Shown here piece after piece: positions 15,772 through 23,178 of a stretch of DNA of 35,695 bases. Location: the NCBI RefSeq assembly GCF_016462415.1, contig NZ_JAEMTF010000044.1, forward strand, positions 1-35,695. The letters are read 5' to 3'. Source of the stretch: Williamsia sp. (lineage in GTDB: Bacteria > Actinomycetota > Actinomycetes > Mycobacteriales > Mycobacteriaceae). How positions within the stretch are numbered: the stretch's first letter is position 1; every line of letters starts with the position of its first letter. The translations under genes were made by a program, and so were the position numbers. A model generated the notes under the pieces. It did not search any database, was not told where the DNA came from, and saw nothing but the letters and a program-made list of their open reading frames with translations.

Positions 15772-16266
15772 ATGCCGGATTCGGGCGAACGTGAGGTGCC
15801 GCCGGATCGGTCGCGTCCGCTGTCGGACTCCGAGGCGCGCGTCTGGCGAGCAGTGGCCCGGGCTCTCATCCTCGTCCCGCGGGCCCTCGACATCGATCTG
15901 CAGCGCGACTCCGACATGACCATGAGCGAGTACCAGGTCCTGATGATCCTGTCGGAATCGCCGGGGCGGCAACGTCGTATGAGCGAACTCGCGACGTTCG
16001 TCGGGCTCTCGGCCAGCCGCATGACGCGGCTCATCGACGCCCAGCAGGAGCTGGGGCTGGTGGAGAAGACGCGCGACGCCGCCGACGGTCGCGGGATGAT
16101 CGCGCGTCTGACCGATGCGGGATTCACCCGTCTGGACGAGGCCTACCCGGCGCACCTGGCGAGCGTGCGCGAACGCGTCATGGAGCCGCTCGCGGGGCTC
16201 GACCCCGATGCGCTCGGCGCAGCGCTCGAGGGTCTCACCGGACCGACGCCTCCGGATCTCTGTTGA
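15772..16266 (+). CDS. MarR family transcriptional regulator
   Basis: A 164-residue MarR protein. After a polar N-terminal tail come the dimerisation helix and the winged helix: MSEYQVLMILSESPGRQRRMSELA, then LSASRMTRLIDAQQELGLVEKTRD and a wing with DGRGMIARLTDAG. The frame is open to 15736, but that start would place both promoter and operator inside the gene; ATG 15772 fits a leaderless transcript. It is divergent from DoxX across two matching palindromes and likely represses both. The subgroup with an ADG-RG wing is often called a PecS/MarR-like stress sensor. Its ligand is unknown. Confidence 0.9.
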   Translation: MPDSGEREVPPDRSRPLSDSEARVWRAVARALILVPRALDIDLQRDSDMTMSEYQVLMILSESPGRQRRMSELATFVGLSASRMTRLIDAQQELGLVEKTRDAADGRGMIARLTDAGFTRLDEAYPAHLASVRERVMEPLAGLDPDALGAALEGLTGPTPPDLC

Positions 16267-16284
16267 AGCCGCACCCCTATGACC

Positions 16285-16833
16285 TCAGCCGGGCAGCTGC
16301 GCGGCCAGCTTGCGTAGCTCCGGGATCTGGGTCGTGGGAGCGGTCGCGATGGATGTCGCCAGCGTGCGTGCCGGCTCGTAGATCCCGGACGCCAGTTCGC
16401 GTTGCGCCATCGCCGCCGCTCCGGTCTCACTCGACGCGGATGAGAGCAGTACGTCACGGTCGAATGTGACACCTGTTTCGCTCCGGAGTCGGGCCAGCGC
16501 GGCATCGTCGATCATGCCGTCGGGCATCCTCATGTCGATGTTCGGGGGAACCGGGAAGTCCTTCGACCATCCACGCAGGCTCGTCAGTTCGGGGGTTTGC
16601 TGCGACACGATGAGCGTGCCGAAGTCGCGAACCCGCTGATCGCTTCCCTTGTCAGCGGCCAACTGGCCGACCTCGATCGCGCGCTGATGGTGCGCGGCCA
16701 TCATTGCCACGAAGGCGATGTCAGCATCGTTGTGCTTCGGTGCAGTGTCATCAGCTCCGCAGGCGGCGAGCATGCCGGTTACAGCCACGACGGCGACAAC
16801 CGCCGTGAGAACTCGTGCGGGGATTCGGTGCAT
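16285..16833 (-). CDS. DUF305 lipoprotein
   Basis: An exported protein of 182 residues. The N-terminus has a basic start, a hydrophobic core (VLTAVVAVVAVTGM) and a lipobox LAAC-G with the modified Cys at about residue 25, so it should be a lipid-anchored surface protein. The rest is a DUF305 domain, a helical ferritin-like fold, with FVAMMAAHHQRAIEVGQLAADKG in pieces and a second half containing AAMAQREL. The paired His of DUF305 proteins is often thought to bind metal, frequently copper, but no function is proven. ATG 16833 is one codon inside a possible GTG at 16836. It is divergent from the 16875 gene over a 41-bp gap, so the promoters overlap. Confidence 0.88.
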   Translation of the reverse strand: MHRIPARVLTAVVAVVAVTGMLAACGADDTAPKHNDADIAFVAMMAAHHQRAIEVGQLAADKGSDQRVRDFGTLIVSQQTPELTSLRGWSKDFPVPPNIDMRMPDGMIDDAALARLRSETGVTFDRDVLLSSASSETGAAAMAQRELASGIYEPARTLATSIATAPTTQIPELRKLAAQLPG

Positions 16834-16874
16834 CACTCCATAGTGCGCCTTCTCGCGGATGACACGATTGCGCC

Positions 16875-17960
16875 ATGACGACGATCGCGGTGCTGCCCGG
16901 CGATGGGATCGGACCCGAGGTGGTCGATGCGGCGCTACCGGTCCTCGAGGCGGTCGGGCTGGGATGGAACGTCGAGTTCGGTGAGATCGGCTGGGGCTGT
17001 TGGCGCCGCGAGGGCGAACCGGTCCCGCCGGCCACCTGGGAACTGATCGAGCGGTGTGACGCGACGCTGATGGGTGCCATCACCAGCAAACCCCCGCTGG
17101 AGGCCGAGGCCGAACTGCCGTCGGAGTTGCAGGGCACAGGGCGGCGGTACTCCTCCCCGGTGATCGCGCTGCGGCGCCGTCTCGGGCTCTTCGCGAACAT
17201 CCGGCCGATCACCGATCTCCACGGCGACGCCTTCGACTTCGTCGTCATCCGCGAGAACACCGAGGGGCTCTACGCGGGTTACGACCAGCGCGGGCTCGAC
17301 GACGATCTGTGGAACCTCGTGCGAGACCACCCCGGTGCCGCCGAATCCGGGCGCGCCGACACGGCCGTGGCGCTTCGTCTGCAGACCCGCTCCGGTCTCG
17401 ACCGCATCTTCCGGTGCGCCTTCGACCGGGCCGCGGCGGGTGGCTTCACCCGGGTGACGCTCGCCGACAAGCCGAACGTCCTGCGGGCGAGCGGGGAGTT
17501 GGCCCGCGAACGATTCGACGCGATCGCCGCCGAACACCCTGGGATCGAGGCGCACACGGCCAACGTCGACGCGGTCGCGATGGCGATGGTGCGGTCACCG
17601 GGATCGTTCGGGGTGATCGTGGCGGAGAACATGTTCGGCGACATCCTCTCCGACCTCGGCGCCGGGGTGATGGGCGGACTCGGCCTCGCGAGCAGCGCGA
17701 ACGTGGGCGGGCAGGGGAGCATGTTCGAGCCCGTCCACGGCAGCGCCCCCGACATCGCCGGGCGCGGGGTGGCCAACCCGTTCGCGACCATCCTCACCAT
17801 CGCGCAGATGCTCGGGGAACTCGGAGCGCCGGAGGAGTCGACGCGCATCCGGGCCGCCGTCCGTGCGGCGGTGCAGGGCGGTGTGATGGTGACCCCCGAC
17901 CTCGGCGGCACCGCGAGCACGGCGGACGCGGCGGCCGAGGTCATCCGCCGTCTTCGCTGA
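16875..17960 (+). CDS. Isocitrate/isopropylmalate-type beta-decarboxylating dehydrogenase
   Basis: A 361-residue NAD(P)-dependent decarboxylating dehydrogenase of 2-hydroxy acids. The signatures are PGDGIGPEV at residues 8-16, ALRRRLGLFANIRP, RENTEGLYAGYD, the catalytic Lys in LADKPNVLRASG, and the metal-binding Asp set in ENMFGDILSDLGAGVMGGLGLASSANVG (in pieces). HGSAPDIAGRGVANP follows. The RENTEGLYAG motif is closer to isocitrate, homoisocitrate or tartrate dehydrogenases than to typical LeuB, and there are no leuCD genes nearby, so the specific substrate is left open. It starts at ATG 16875 with no strong ribosome site and 41 bp from the divergent DUF305 gene. Confidence 0.88.
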   Translation: MTTIAVLPGDGIGPEVVDAALPVLEAVGLGWNVEFGEIGWGCWRREGEPVPPATWELIERCDATLMGAITSKPPLEAEAELPSELQGTGRRYSSPVIALRRRLGLFANIRPITDLHGDAFDFVVIRENTEGLYAGYDQRGLDDDLWNLVRDHPGAAESGRADTAVALRLQTRSGLDRIFRCAFDRAAAGGFTRVTLADKPNVLRASGELARERFDAIAAEHPGIEAHTANVDAVAMAMVRSPGSFGVIVAENMFGDILSDLGAGVMGGLGLASSANVGGQGSMFEPVHGSAPDIAGRGVANPFATILTIAQMLGELGAPEESTRIRAAVRAAVQGGVMVTPDLGGTASTADAAAEVIRRLR

Positions 17961-17992
17961 GATGTCGGCGTGAGCGCTCTATCGTCTCTGCC

Positions 17993-18475
17993 ATGGAATC
18001 GGTCGAGGTGGCACGGTCACGCCGCATCCCCGCGGGCCGCGAGCTCGCCTATCGTGTCACGCTGCCGATCGACCTCCCGGTCCTGTTCAACCGATGGTTC
18101 GGTCCGATCCCGCCGATCAGAGAAGTCCGCGACCAGGTCGGAGAATGGTCGTCCGCGGGCCAGACCCGGACGGTTCTGCTCACCGGTGGCGGGTCGATGC
18201 GTGAGGAGCTGACCGGCGTCGACGCACCGAATTCGTTCTCCTACCGGCTTTCCGGGATCACGGGGGTGATGGCGCCGCTGGTCGACCACATCGACGGTCG
18301 GTGGGGCTTCGAGGCCGACGGCGATCACATCACGGTCGTGACGTGGCGATGGACGCTGCATCCCCGCCACACGATCACCCGGCCGGTCGTTGTGCTCATC
18401 GGGCTGGCGTGGAACGGATATGCGCGTCGTGCACTCGCCGAGCTGGAAACGCACATCCTGCGTGCGGTCTCATGA
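17993..18475 (+). CDS. SRPBCC (START/Bet v1-like) family protein
   Basis: A 160-residue protein with the helix-grip pattern of SRPBCC proteins: an N-terminal strand, LPIDLPVLFNRWFGPIPPI, then a long antiparallel sheet (REELTGVDAPNSFSYRLSGI in part) and a C-terminal helix (NGYARRALAELETHILRA). These bind hydrophobic ligands such as lipids or polyketides; the ligand here is unknown. The frame stays open far upstream through an alternative reading of the dehydrogenase gene, but similarity to the fold begins at ATG 17993, 32 bp after the dehydrogenase stop. The ribosome site is weak. It may be co-transcribed with the dehydrogenase. Confidence 0.78.
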   Translation: MESVEVARSRRIPAGRELAYRVTLPIDLPVLFNRWFGPIPPIREVRDQVGEWSSAGQTRTVLLTGGGSMREELTGVDAPNSFSYRLSGITGVMAPLVDHIDGRWGFEADGDHITVVTWRWTLHPRHTITRPVVVLIGLAWNGYARRALAELETHILRAVS

Positions 18476-18482
18476 CGACTTC

Positions 18483-18510
18483 TTGACGGTGTCGCGCGGA
18501 TCTTTACGTT
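18483..18510 (+). promoter_or_regulatory. Candidate promoter of the 170-residue gene
   Basis: TTGACG (18483-18488) and TACGTT (18505-18510) are separated by 16 bp. They lie just after the SRPBCC stop and before the GGAGGAG ribosome site at 18522-18528. Confidence 0.45.
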
Positions 18511-18532
18511 CTGCGTATTCCGGAGGAGCGCA

Positions 18533-18556
18533 GTGGCGGGTGACCATGAATCATGA
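18533..18556 (+). other. Seven-codon upstream mini-ORF with strong ribosome site
   Basis: GGAGGAG (18522-18528) stands 4 bp before GTG 18533, which opens a 7-residue frame (VAGDHES) ending in TGA at 18554-18556. That stop overlaps ATG 18553 of the next gene as ATGA. No ribosome site is suitably placed for ATG 18553 itself, and its frame closes upstream at 18547-18549, so the gene may depend on re-initiation after the mini-ORF. Confidence 0.5.
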
Positions 18557-19065
18557 CCTCCACCGCCCTTGCCGCCGAACCGCTTCCGACCGCTCTTGAA
18601 ACCGAGACCGCCGACCCGGCGGATCGCGCCGTCGGCCCGTCGTTCTTCCGACTGCGCCCGCCTGCCCCGATCCGGCTGCTCACCGCGACCTGGGATCGGA
18701 CCCACAACCCGCCGCGGGCCACGTCCGGTCACGTCGCCATCGAGTACCCGGTGACCAGCGGCATCGTCGTCAGTCGCAACCTGTACGCGGTGACCGACGA
18801 GATGCGCGACGCCCTCATGGACTCCGACCTGACCGGCTTCGCGTTCGGTGCGCTGGCCGTCACCCGGTCGCATCACCTCGTCGGTGACACCTCTGCTCGT
18901 ACGCCCTCACTGCACACCCTGGTGCTCACCGGCCGCGCGTGCCGCAGCGACATCGCCCCGTGGCGCTGTGACTCACTGGCCCTCTCCCGCCGCGCGGCCC
19001 GGTTCTTCTGGAAGCACGACCCCGCGCTGCTGGCGTTCACCACCTCGCTCGACGTCATCGCCTGA
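18553..19065 (+). CDS. Conserved-looking hypothetical protein, 170 aa
   Basis: I do not recognise this protein. A flexible, acidic N-terminal 30 residues precede a compact region with several beta-like stretches (GHVAIEYPVTSGIVVSRNLYAV in pieces) and helices (DEMRDALMD, SRRAARFFWKHDP). No signal peptide or membrane segment is seen. GC-rich third positions support coding. The start must be ATG 18553 or later, because a stop lies in frame just upstream; it overlaps the stop of a 7-codon mini-ORF. It lies between the SRPBCC and potassium-channel genes on the same strand. Confidence 0.7.
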   Translation: MTSTALAAEPLPTALETETADPADRAVGPSFFRLRPPAPIRLLTATWDRTHNPPRATSGHVAIEYPVTSGIVVSRNLYAVTDEMRDALMDSDLTGFAFGALAVTRSHHLVGDTSARTPSLHTLVLTGRACRSDIAPWRCDSLALSRRAARFFWKHDPALLAFTTSLDVIA

Positions 19066-19138
19066 GGACCGTTCACCCCGCTGAACTGCGCGTTCCGCCG
19101 TAAAGTCACTGCACAACAGTGGCGGGTGGAGGTGCGCG

Positions 19139-20950
19139 ATGCTCGAGGATTCGACCGGTGCGGGCGGAATGCGCCGATCCGGGCATGTCATCGTCTGCGG
19201 CTTCGTCGGGCTGGCGACACGGATCATCGACCAGTTCCTTGCGTCCGGTGAGTCGGTGTCGCTGGTGGTGCGTCAGGTCGACCCGGCGCTGGACGCGGCC
19301 GTCGCGCGGTGGCGGGTACCGGTCCACACCGCGTTCGTGAGCATCGGCGACGCCTTGGCCGAGGCCGGCATCGAGACCGCGGCCGCGGTGGTGTGTGTCG
19401 AGGAGAACGAACTGTGGAACCTCGAATCCGCTCTCATCGCAACGAGATTGCGGCCCGGCGTCCGCGTGGTCACGCAGCTGGGCAACTCGACCGTGGGTGG
19501 CGCCATGAACGACGGGGGTGGACCGGGCGTGGTCCTCGACGTCGCCGATCTCGCCGCCCCGTCGGTGGTGGAGGCATGCCTGGGGATCAGCACCCATCAC
19601 GTCGACGTCGCCGGTATCGACTTCGTCGCAGCGGCGATCCCGGTGAGCTCCGACGGCACTCTCCGTGAGGCGTTCGGCGACCTCGCCCCGTTGGCTGTCG
19701 CCGCCGGATCCGCGGGCCCCGACGGCGCGCGGGTCGTCACCTGCCCCGGCCGTGACCACCGGGTGCGGCCCGGTGATGTCGCCACGATGCTCGGGATAAC
19801 AGCACAATTCGACTCGCGGGGCATCGCTGTCGCCGACGACGAGAACCAGGTGATCCCCACGAGCACGCCCGGGGTGCTGCTGCGGGCCCGGGCAGGGATG
19901 CGGGGATTCGTCCGGGACGCCAACCCGAACTTCTTCCGCATGCTCGGCGTCCTGTTCACGCTGCTGGTGCTCTCGACGACGGTGTTGCGACTGGGCTACC
20001 AGAAGCCGGGCATGAGTGTTCTCGACGCCATCTACTTCAGTACCGAGACCGTCGCCACGGTCGGATACGGCGACTTCAACTTCGCCGATCAGCCGCCTCT
20101 GCTTCGGATCTGGTCGATCATCCTCATGTTCGCCGGTCTGACCACGACGGCGATGATCATGGCGTTCCTGGCCGAGTTGCTCATCTCGCGACGCATCGCC
20201 GAGGCCGCAGGTCGACGCAGGGCGCGGTTCATGGACGGACACGTCGTGGTGATCGGGCTCGGCGCCTTCGGGATCCGGGTCGCGCGCGAACTACAGGCGC
20301 GTGGCCGCGACGTCGTCATCGTCGAACAGTCTCAGTCCAATCGATTCATGTCCGCTGCGGCCACCCTCGGCATTCCCGTCGTGGTCGGTGACGCGACCGT
20401 GGCGGAGACCCTGAGTGACGCCCGCGTCCATCGTGCGTCCGCGGTCGCGGTGCTCACCAGCGACGACATGGTCAACGTCGAGACCGGAATCGCGGTGCGC
20501 GCCATCCTGGGGGAGCGGTGGTTCGACACCGCCGAGCGGGTGGGCGTGCCGGTGGTCCTACGCATCTTCGACCGATCGATGGGCGATGCCGTCGCCGAGC
20601 GATTCGGCTTCCGTTACGTCCGCTCCACCGCAGAACTCGCTGCACCGTGGTTCATCGGTGCCGCCCTCGGTCTCGTCGTGCTGGGCACCTTCTCGGTGCA
20701 GTCGCAGTCGTTCATGGTGGGTCGTCTCGGAATAGACGTGGACGGCGGGTTGGTCGGCGTGCAGATGCAGGAACTGTCGGCGAACACCCGGGTCATCGCG
20801 CTGCGCCGCGCCGCGACCGGCGAGGTCGAGTACCCGCCCCGCCGCGGCACCGAGTTCGCTGCCGGCGACGACGCCTACCTGGTGGGACCGTACGAGGAAC
20901 TGCTCGCGGTCCTCGAACACCAACGCGCCGCGACCCGGGTGCAGCCGTAG
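19139..20950 (+). CDS. Potassium channel with N- and C-terminal RCK (TrkA-N) domains
   Basis: A 603-residue protein combining a two-helix K+ channel with two RCK-like Rossmann domains. Residues 16-250 begin GHVIVCGFVGLATRI, an RCK fold with a degraded glycine loop, so nucleotide binding there is doubtful. Helix TM1 (about 266-285), the selectivity filter TVGYGD (307-312) and TM2 (about 322-350) form the pore. A second RCK domain (from 367) has an intact loop GLGAFGIR and an acidic residue after beta-2 (VVIVEQ), fitting NAD(H). The C-terminal 110 residues resemble a TrkA-C-like domain; its APWFIGAALGLVVLG stretch is hydrophobic but may be soluble. GGAGG 6 bp before ATG 19139 supports the start. 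It probably conducts K+ under nucleotide or ligand gating. Confidence 0.88.
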   Translation: MLEDSTGAGGMRRSGHVIVCGFVGLATRIIDQFLASGESVSLVVRQVDPALDAAVARWRVPVHTAFVSIGDALAEAGIETAAAVVCVEENELWNLESALIATRLRPGVRVVTQLGNSTVGGAMNDGGGPGVVLDVADLAAPSVVEACLGISTHHVDVAGIDFVAAAIPVSSDGTLREAFGDLAPLAVAAGSAGPDGARVVTCPGRDHRVRPGDVATMLGITAQFDSRGIAVADDENQVIPTSTPGVLLRARAGMRGFVRDANPNFFRMLGVLFTLLVLSTTVLRLGYQKPGMSVLDAIYFSTETVATVGYGDFNFADQPPLLRIWSIILMFAGLTTTAMIMAFLAELLISRRIAEAAGRRRARFMDGHVVVIGLGAFGIRVARELQARGRDVVIVEQSQSNRFMSAAATLGIPVVVGDATVAETLSDARVHRASAVAVLTSDDMVNVETGIAVRAILGERWFDTAERVGVPVVLRIFDRSMGDAVAERFGFRYVRSTAELAAPWFIGAALGLVVLGTFSVQSQSFMVGRLGIDVDGGLVGVQMQELSANTRVIALRRAATGEVEYPPRRGTEFAAGDDAYLVGPYEELLAVLEHQRAATRVQP

Positions 20951-20971
20951 CCATCGCCCCCCGAGCCCGTC

Positions 20972-21115
20972 TCAGATGTGGCTATCGAAATCCGTTGTGG
21001 CGTGGTCGGTGTGGGGATATTCCTCGAGACCGGCGGGATCGACACCCAGCTCGGTGAGCTGTTCGAGACGGTCGGCGTCGTCACAGACGCGCAGCGGATT
21101 GTCCAGGGGATCCAT
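20972..21115 (-). CDS. 47-residue acidic small protein
   Basis: An unannotated short gene: ATG 21115 to TGA 20972-20974, preceded by a near-perfect ribosome site GAGGAGGAAC directly before the start. The product begins MDPLDNPLRVCDDADRLEQL and ends DFDSHI; it is rich in Asp/Glu with a short amphipathic helix (DDADRLEQLTELG), one Cys and several His. It has no membrane segment. It lies past the Hsp20 terminator on the same strand and converges on the channel gene, 21 bp from its stop. Function unknown. Confidence 0.6.
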   Translation of the reverse strand: MDPLDNPLRVCDDADRLEQLTELGVDPAGLEEYPHTDHATTDFDSHI

Positions 21116-21190
21116 CGTTCCTCCTCGAGATCGGCGACCACGGTCGTGCGCTACGCGGTCGAATCGTCGCGACGGGCAGGCGAGACAGAC

Positions 21191-21220
21191 AGGACCGGTC
21201 GGAGGAGCCCGACCGGTCCT
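21191..21220 (-). terminator. Perfect 12-bp terminator hairpin after Hsp20
   Basis: AGGACCGGTCGG and CCGACCGGTCCT form a perfect 12-bp stem around a 6-base loop, 24 bp past the Hsp20 stop. There is no U-run, but its length and position make it a good intrinsic terminator. About 75 bp remain between it and the 47-residue ORF for a promoter. Confidence 0.78.
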
Positions 21221-21244
21221 GTTCTCAGTGGACAGAGCTACAAC

Positions 21245-21688
21245 TCAGACGGTCGTCGCCTCGATCGACTGTTGCGACTCGGAGTGTTCGATCGCGATGC
21301 GCCGCGGCTTGGCCTTCTCCGCGACCGGGATCGTCACACTGAGCACGCCGTTGTCGTACCGCGCACTGATCCCGGCGGCGTCGATACCGTCACCGAGGGT
21401 CAGCTGTCGGCGATACGTGCCGTAGAACCGCTCACTGGTCAACCACTGCACACCCTCATCCGAATGCGCGGTGCGCTGGGCGGAGACCGTCAGCACGCCG
21501 TTGTCGACGTTGAGATCGACCGATCCGGGGTCCACCCCCGGGAGGTCGGCGGTCAGCATGTAGTGGTCGTCGAGTTTGTAGAGGTCCATCGGCATGAACC
21601 GTGGAGTTCGCGCCGACCCCGTCTGCTGGGCACCCAGTAGCCCCCGGGCCAACGTGTCGACATCACCGAAGGGATCGAATCGAAGCAC
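21245..21688 (-). CDS. Hsp20/alpha-crystallin small heat-shock protein
   Basis: A 147-residue ATP-independent chaperone that binds unfolding proteins as large oligomers. It opens VLRFDPFGDVDTLARGLLG, as do actinobacterial Hsp18/Hsp20 proteins, then has the alpha-crystallin domain (about residues 35-130) with YMLTADLPGVDPGSVDLNVDN, the ERFYGTYRRQLTL strand and the hallmark A-x-x-x-N-G-V-L motif ARYDNGVLSVTIP. A frame to 21745 exists, but GTG 21688 with AGGAGG about 8 bp upstream gives the family start. A CIRCE element at 21761-21787 sits in its promoter, so HrcA control by heat or misfolding is expected. Confidence 0.93.
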   Translation of the reverse strand: MLRFDPFGDVDTLARGLLGAQQTGSARTPRFMPMDLYKLDDHYMLTADLPGVDPGSVDLNVDNGVLTVSAQRTAHSDEGVQWLTSERFYGTYRRQLTLGDGIDAAGISARYDNGVLSVTIPVAEKAKPRRIAIEHSESQQSIEATTV

Positions 21689-21757
21689 AGCAACCCACCT
21701 CCTGATCATGTCCTCCGCCCGCCACCTCGACGGGCGATCAATCACTGTGCGATGACA

Positions 21758-21786
21758 TTTTTAGCACTCTCGATGCGAGAGTGCCA
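21758..21786 (-). promoter_or_regulatory. Promoter of the hsp20 gene
   Basis: On the minus strand TGGCAC (21786-21781) and TAAAAA (21763-21758) are exactly 17 bp apart. Both boxes overlap the CIRCE half-sites, so HrcA would block polymerase directly. Confidence 0.6.
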
Positions 21787-21787
21787 G
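21761..21787. promoter_or_regulatory. CIRCE element (HrcA operator)
   Basis: TTAGCACTC-N9-GAGTGCCAG matches the CIRCE consensus TTAGCACTC-N9-GAGTGCTAA at 16 of 18 positions with the exact 9-bp spacer. It is 73 bp upstream of the hsp20 start. In Actinobacteria HrcA usually controls groES/groEL; here the target is hsp20. Confidence 0.9.
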
Positions 21788-21927
21788 AGGCCCGAGCAAA
21801 CTTTTTTCGGGGCTGTCGGTGACGGAAGACGGTGTCCACGTGCAGCACTCGGTTCTCGTCGAGGATCGAGGTGTTCCTCGGCGTCCGGGCGGGAACAGCC
21901 GGGCGGTCGCTGTGGTACCGATGGGGT

Positions 21928-23178
21928 GTGACTGACGCAGATGTCGACGTGATCGTGGTGGGAGCCGGGCTGGCCGGGTTGCGTGCCGCGACCGCGGTCC
22001 GGGCGGCGGGACTGAGTGTCCGGATACTCGAGCGTGAGGCGTCGCCGGGCGGGCGGATCCGCACCGACATCATCGACGGGTTTCGCTGCGACCGGGGCTT
22101 CCAACTCCTCAACCCGTCCTATCCGGCCGTGCGGCGGCACGTCGACATCGCGGCGCTCGATCTGAGGACCAGTGGTCGCGGCGTTCGCACCGTCGACTCT
22201 GCGGGTCGGGTGGCCACCCTCGCCGACCCGACCCGTCACCCTCGGCTGCTGCCGACCACGATCCGGTCGGCCGTCGACATCGGCTTGTTGCGTCCGCGTG
22301 CGGTGGCCGGCGCGGTGCGCTGGGCGTTGCCCGCGGTCGGTTCGGTCCGGCGACTCGGAACCGCCCCGGACGCCGGACTCGGCGACGACTGGGACCGGCT
22401 CGGCGTGCAGGGTCCCATCCGGGACGCGGTGCTGGCGCCGTTCCTCTCGGGTGTACTCGCCGACGGCGTCGGGTCGACATCGGATCGCTATGTGCGACTG
22501 GTCCTCCGGAGCTTTCTCCGGGCCACGCCGGGTGTGCCGGCCACCGGTATGCAGGCCTTGCCCCGACAGCTGGCTGCGCCGTTACGCGACGACATCAGCT
22601 ACGAGACCGCGGTCGAGGAGGTGATCGACGGCGTCGCGCCTTCGGTGCGGACCGCCGGCGGTGAGGCGCTGCGCGCGCGGGCCGTGGTCGTGGCCACCGA
22701 GGCGCCGGTCGCGGGTGCGTTGACCGGCCAGGCCACCGCTCGCATGCGCGGACTGTCGACGTGGTGGTTCGCCGCCGACGGACTGCCGTCGGACCGCTTC
22801 CTGCGAGTCTCGGGATCGGGCGGGCCCGTCGTGAACACCGCCCAGCTCAGTGCCTTCGTGCCGGAGTACGCGCCGCCCGGTCGGGTGCTGGTCCAGGCCA
22901 CGACGCTGCTCGACGACAGCGGTCCCGCGCCGGAGTCGCAGGTTCGGGCGGAGGTGTCCCGGATCTGGGGTGCATCGACCACGGACTGGGATCTGGTGAT
23001 CCGGCACGACGTCTATGACGCACTGCCCGAACAGGTTCCGGGGACGCCCTTGCAGCGCCCGCTCCGGGTGGGGGATCGGATCGTCGTGGCCGGCGATCAC
23101 CGCGACACCCCGTCGATCCAGGGGGCGATGGTGTCCGGTGGCCGGGCCGCTTCAGAAGTGGTGCGCCTGCTCGCCTGA
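21928..23178 (+). CDS. FAD-dependent oxidoreductase, phytoene desaturase/amine oxidase-like
   Basis: A 416-residue flavoprotein. The N-terminal dinucleotide motif VIVVGAGLAGLRAA (about residues 7-20) is followed by ILEREASPGGRIRTD, the classical FAD-binding continuation of the amine oxidase/phytoene desaturase superfamily. The C-terminus closes with VAGDHRDTPSIQGAMVSGGRAA, the conserved flavin-contacting segment. Substrate and pathway are unknown; no carotenoid genes are adjacent. The frame extends to 21832, but GTG 21928 starts where similarity to the fold begins and avoids the leader region near the CIRCE element. The 3' end overlaps the convergent SWIM gene by 27 bp. Confidence 0.87.
   Translation: MTDADVDVIVVGAGLAGLRAATAVRAAGLSVRILEREASPGGRIRTDIIDGFRCDRGFQLLNPSYPAVRRHVDIAALDLRTSGRGVRTVDSAGRVATLADPTRHPRLLPTTIRSAVDIGLLRPRAVAGAVRWALPAVGSVRRLGTAPDAGLGDDWDRLGVQGPIRDAVLAPFLSGVLADGVGSTSDRYVRLVLRSFLRATPGVPATGMQALPRQLAAPLRDDISYETAVEEVIDGVAPSVRTAGGEALRARAVVVATEAPVAGALTGQATARMRGLSTWWFAADGLPSDRFLRVSGSGGPVVNTAQLSAFVPEYAPPGRVLVQATTLLDDSGPAPESQVRAEVSRIWGASTTDWDLVIRHDVYDALPEQVPGTPLQRPLRVGDRIVVAGDHRDTPSIQGAMVSGGRAASEVVRLLA

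Noticed and set aside
17309-17992. Long upstream extension of the SRPBCC gene
   Set aside because: These codons are a shifted reading of the dehydrogenase gene, Arg/Gly/Pro-rich and unlike any SRPBCC N-terminus.
18531-19128. The 12-mer CAGTGGCGGGTG occurs before both the 18553 and the 19139 genes
   Set aside because: Two copies only, in different contexts (mini-ORF start versus ribosome-site flank), and GC-rich; probably coincidence.
20640-20700. Third transmembrane helix in the C-terminal part of the channel
   Set aside because: The hydrophobic APWFIGAALGLVVLG stretch is short, and similar stretches occur in soluble C-terminal RCK regions of this family.
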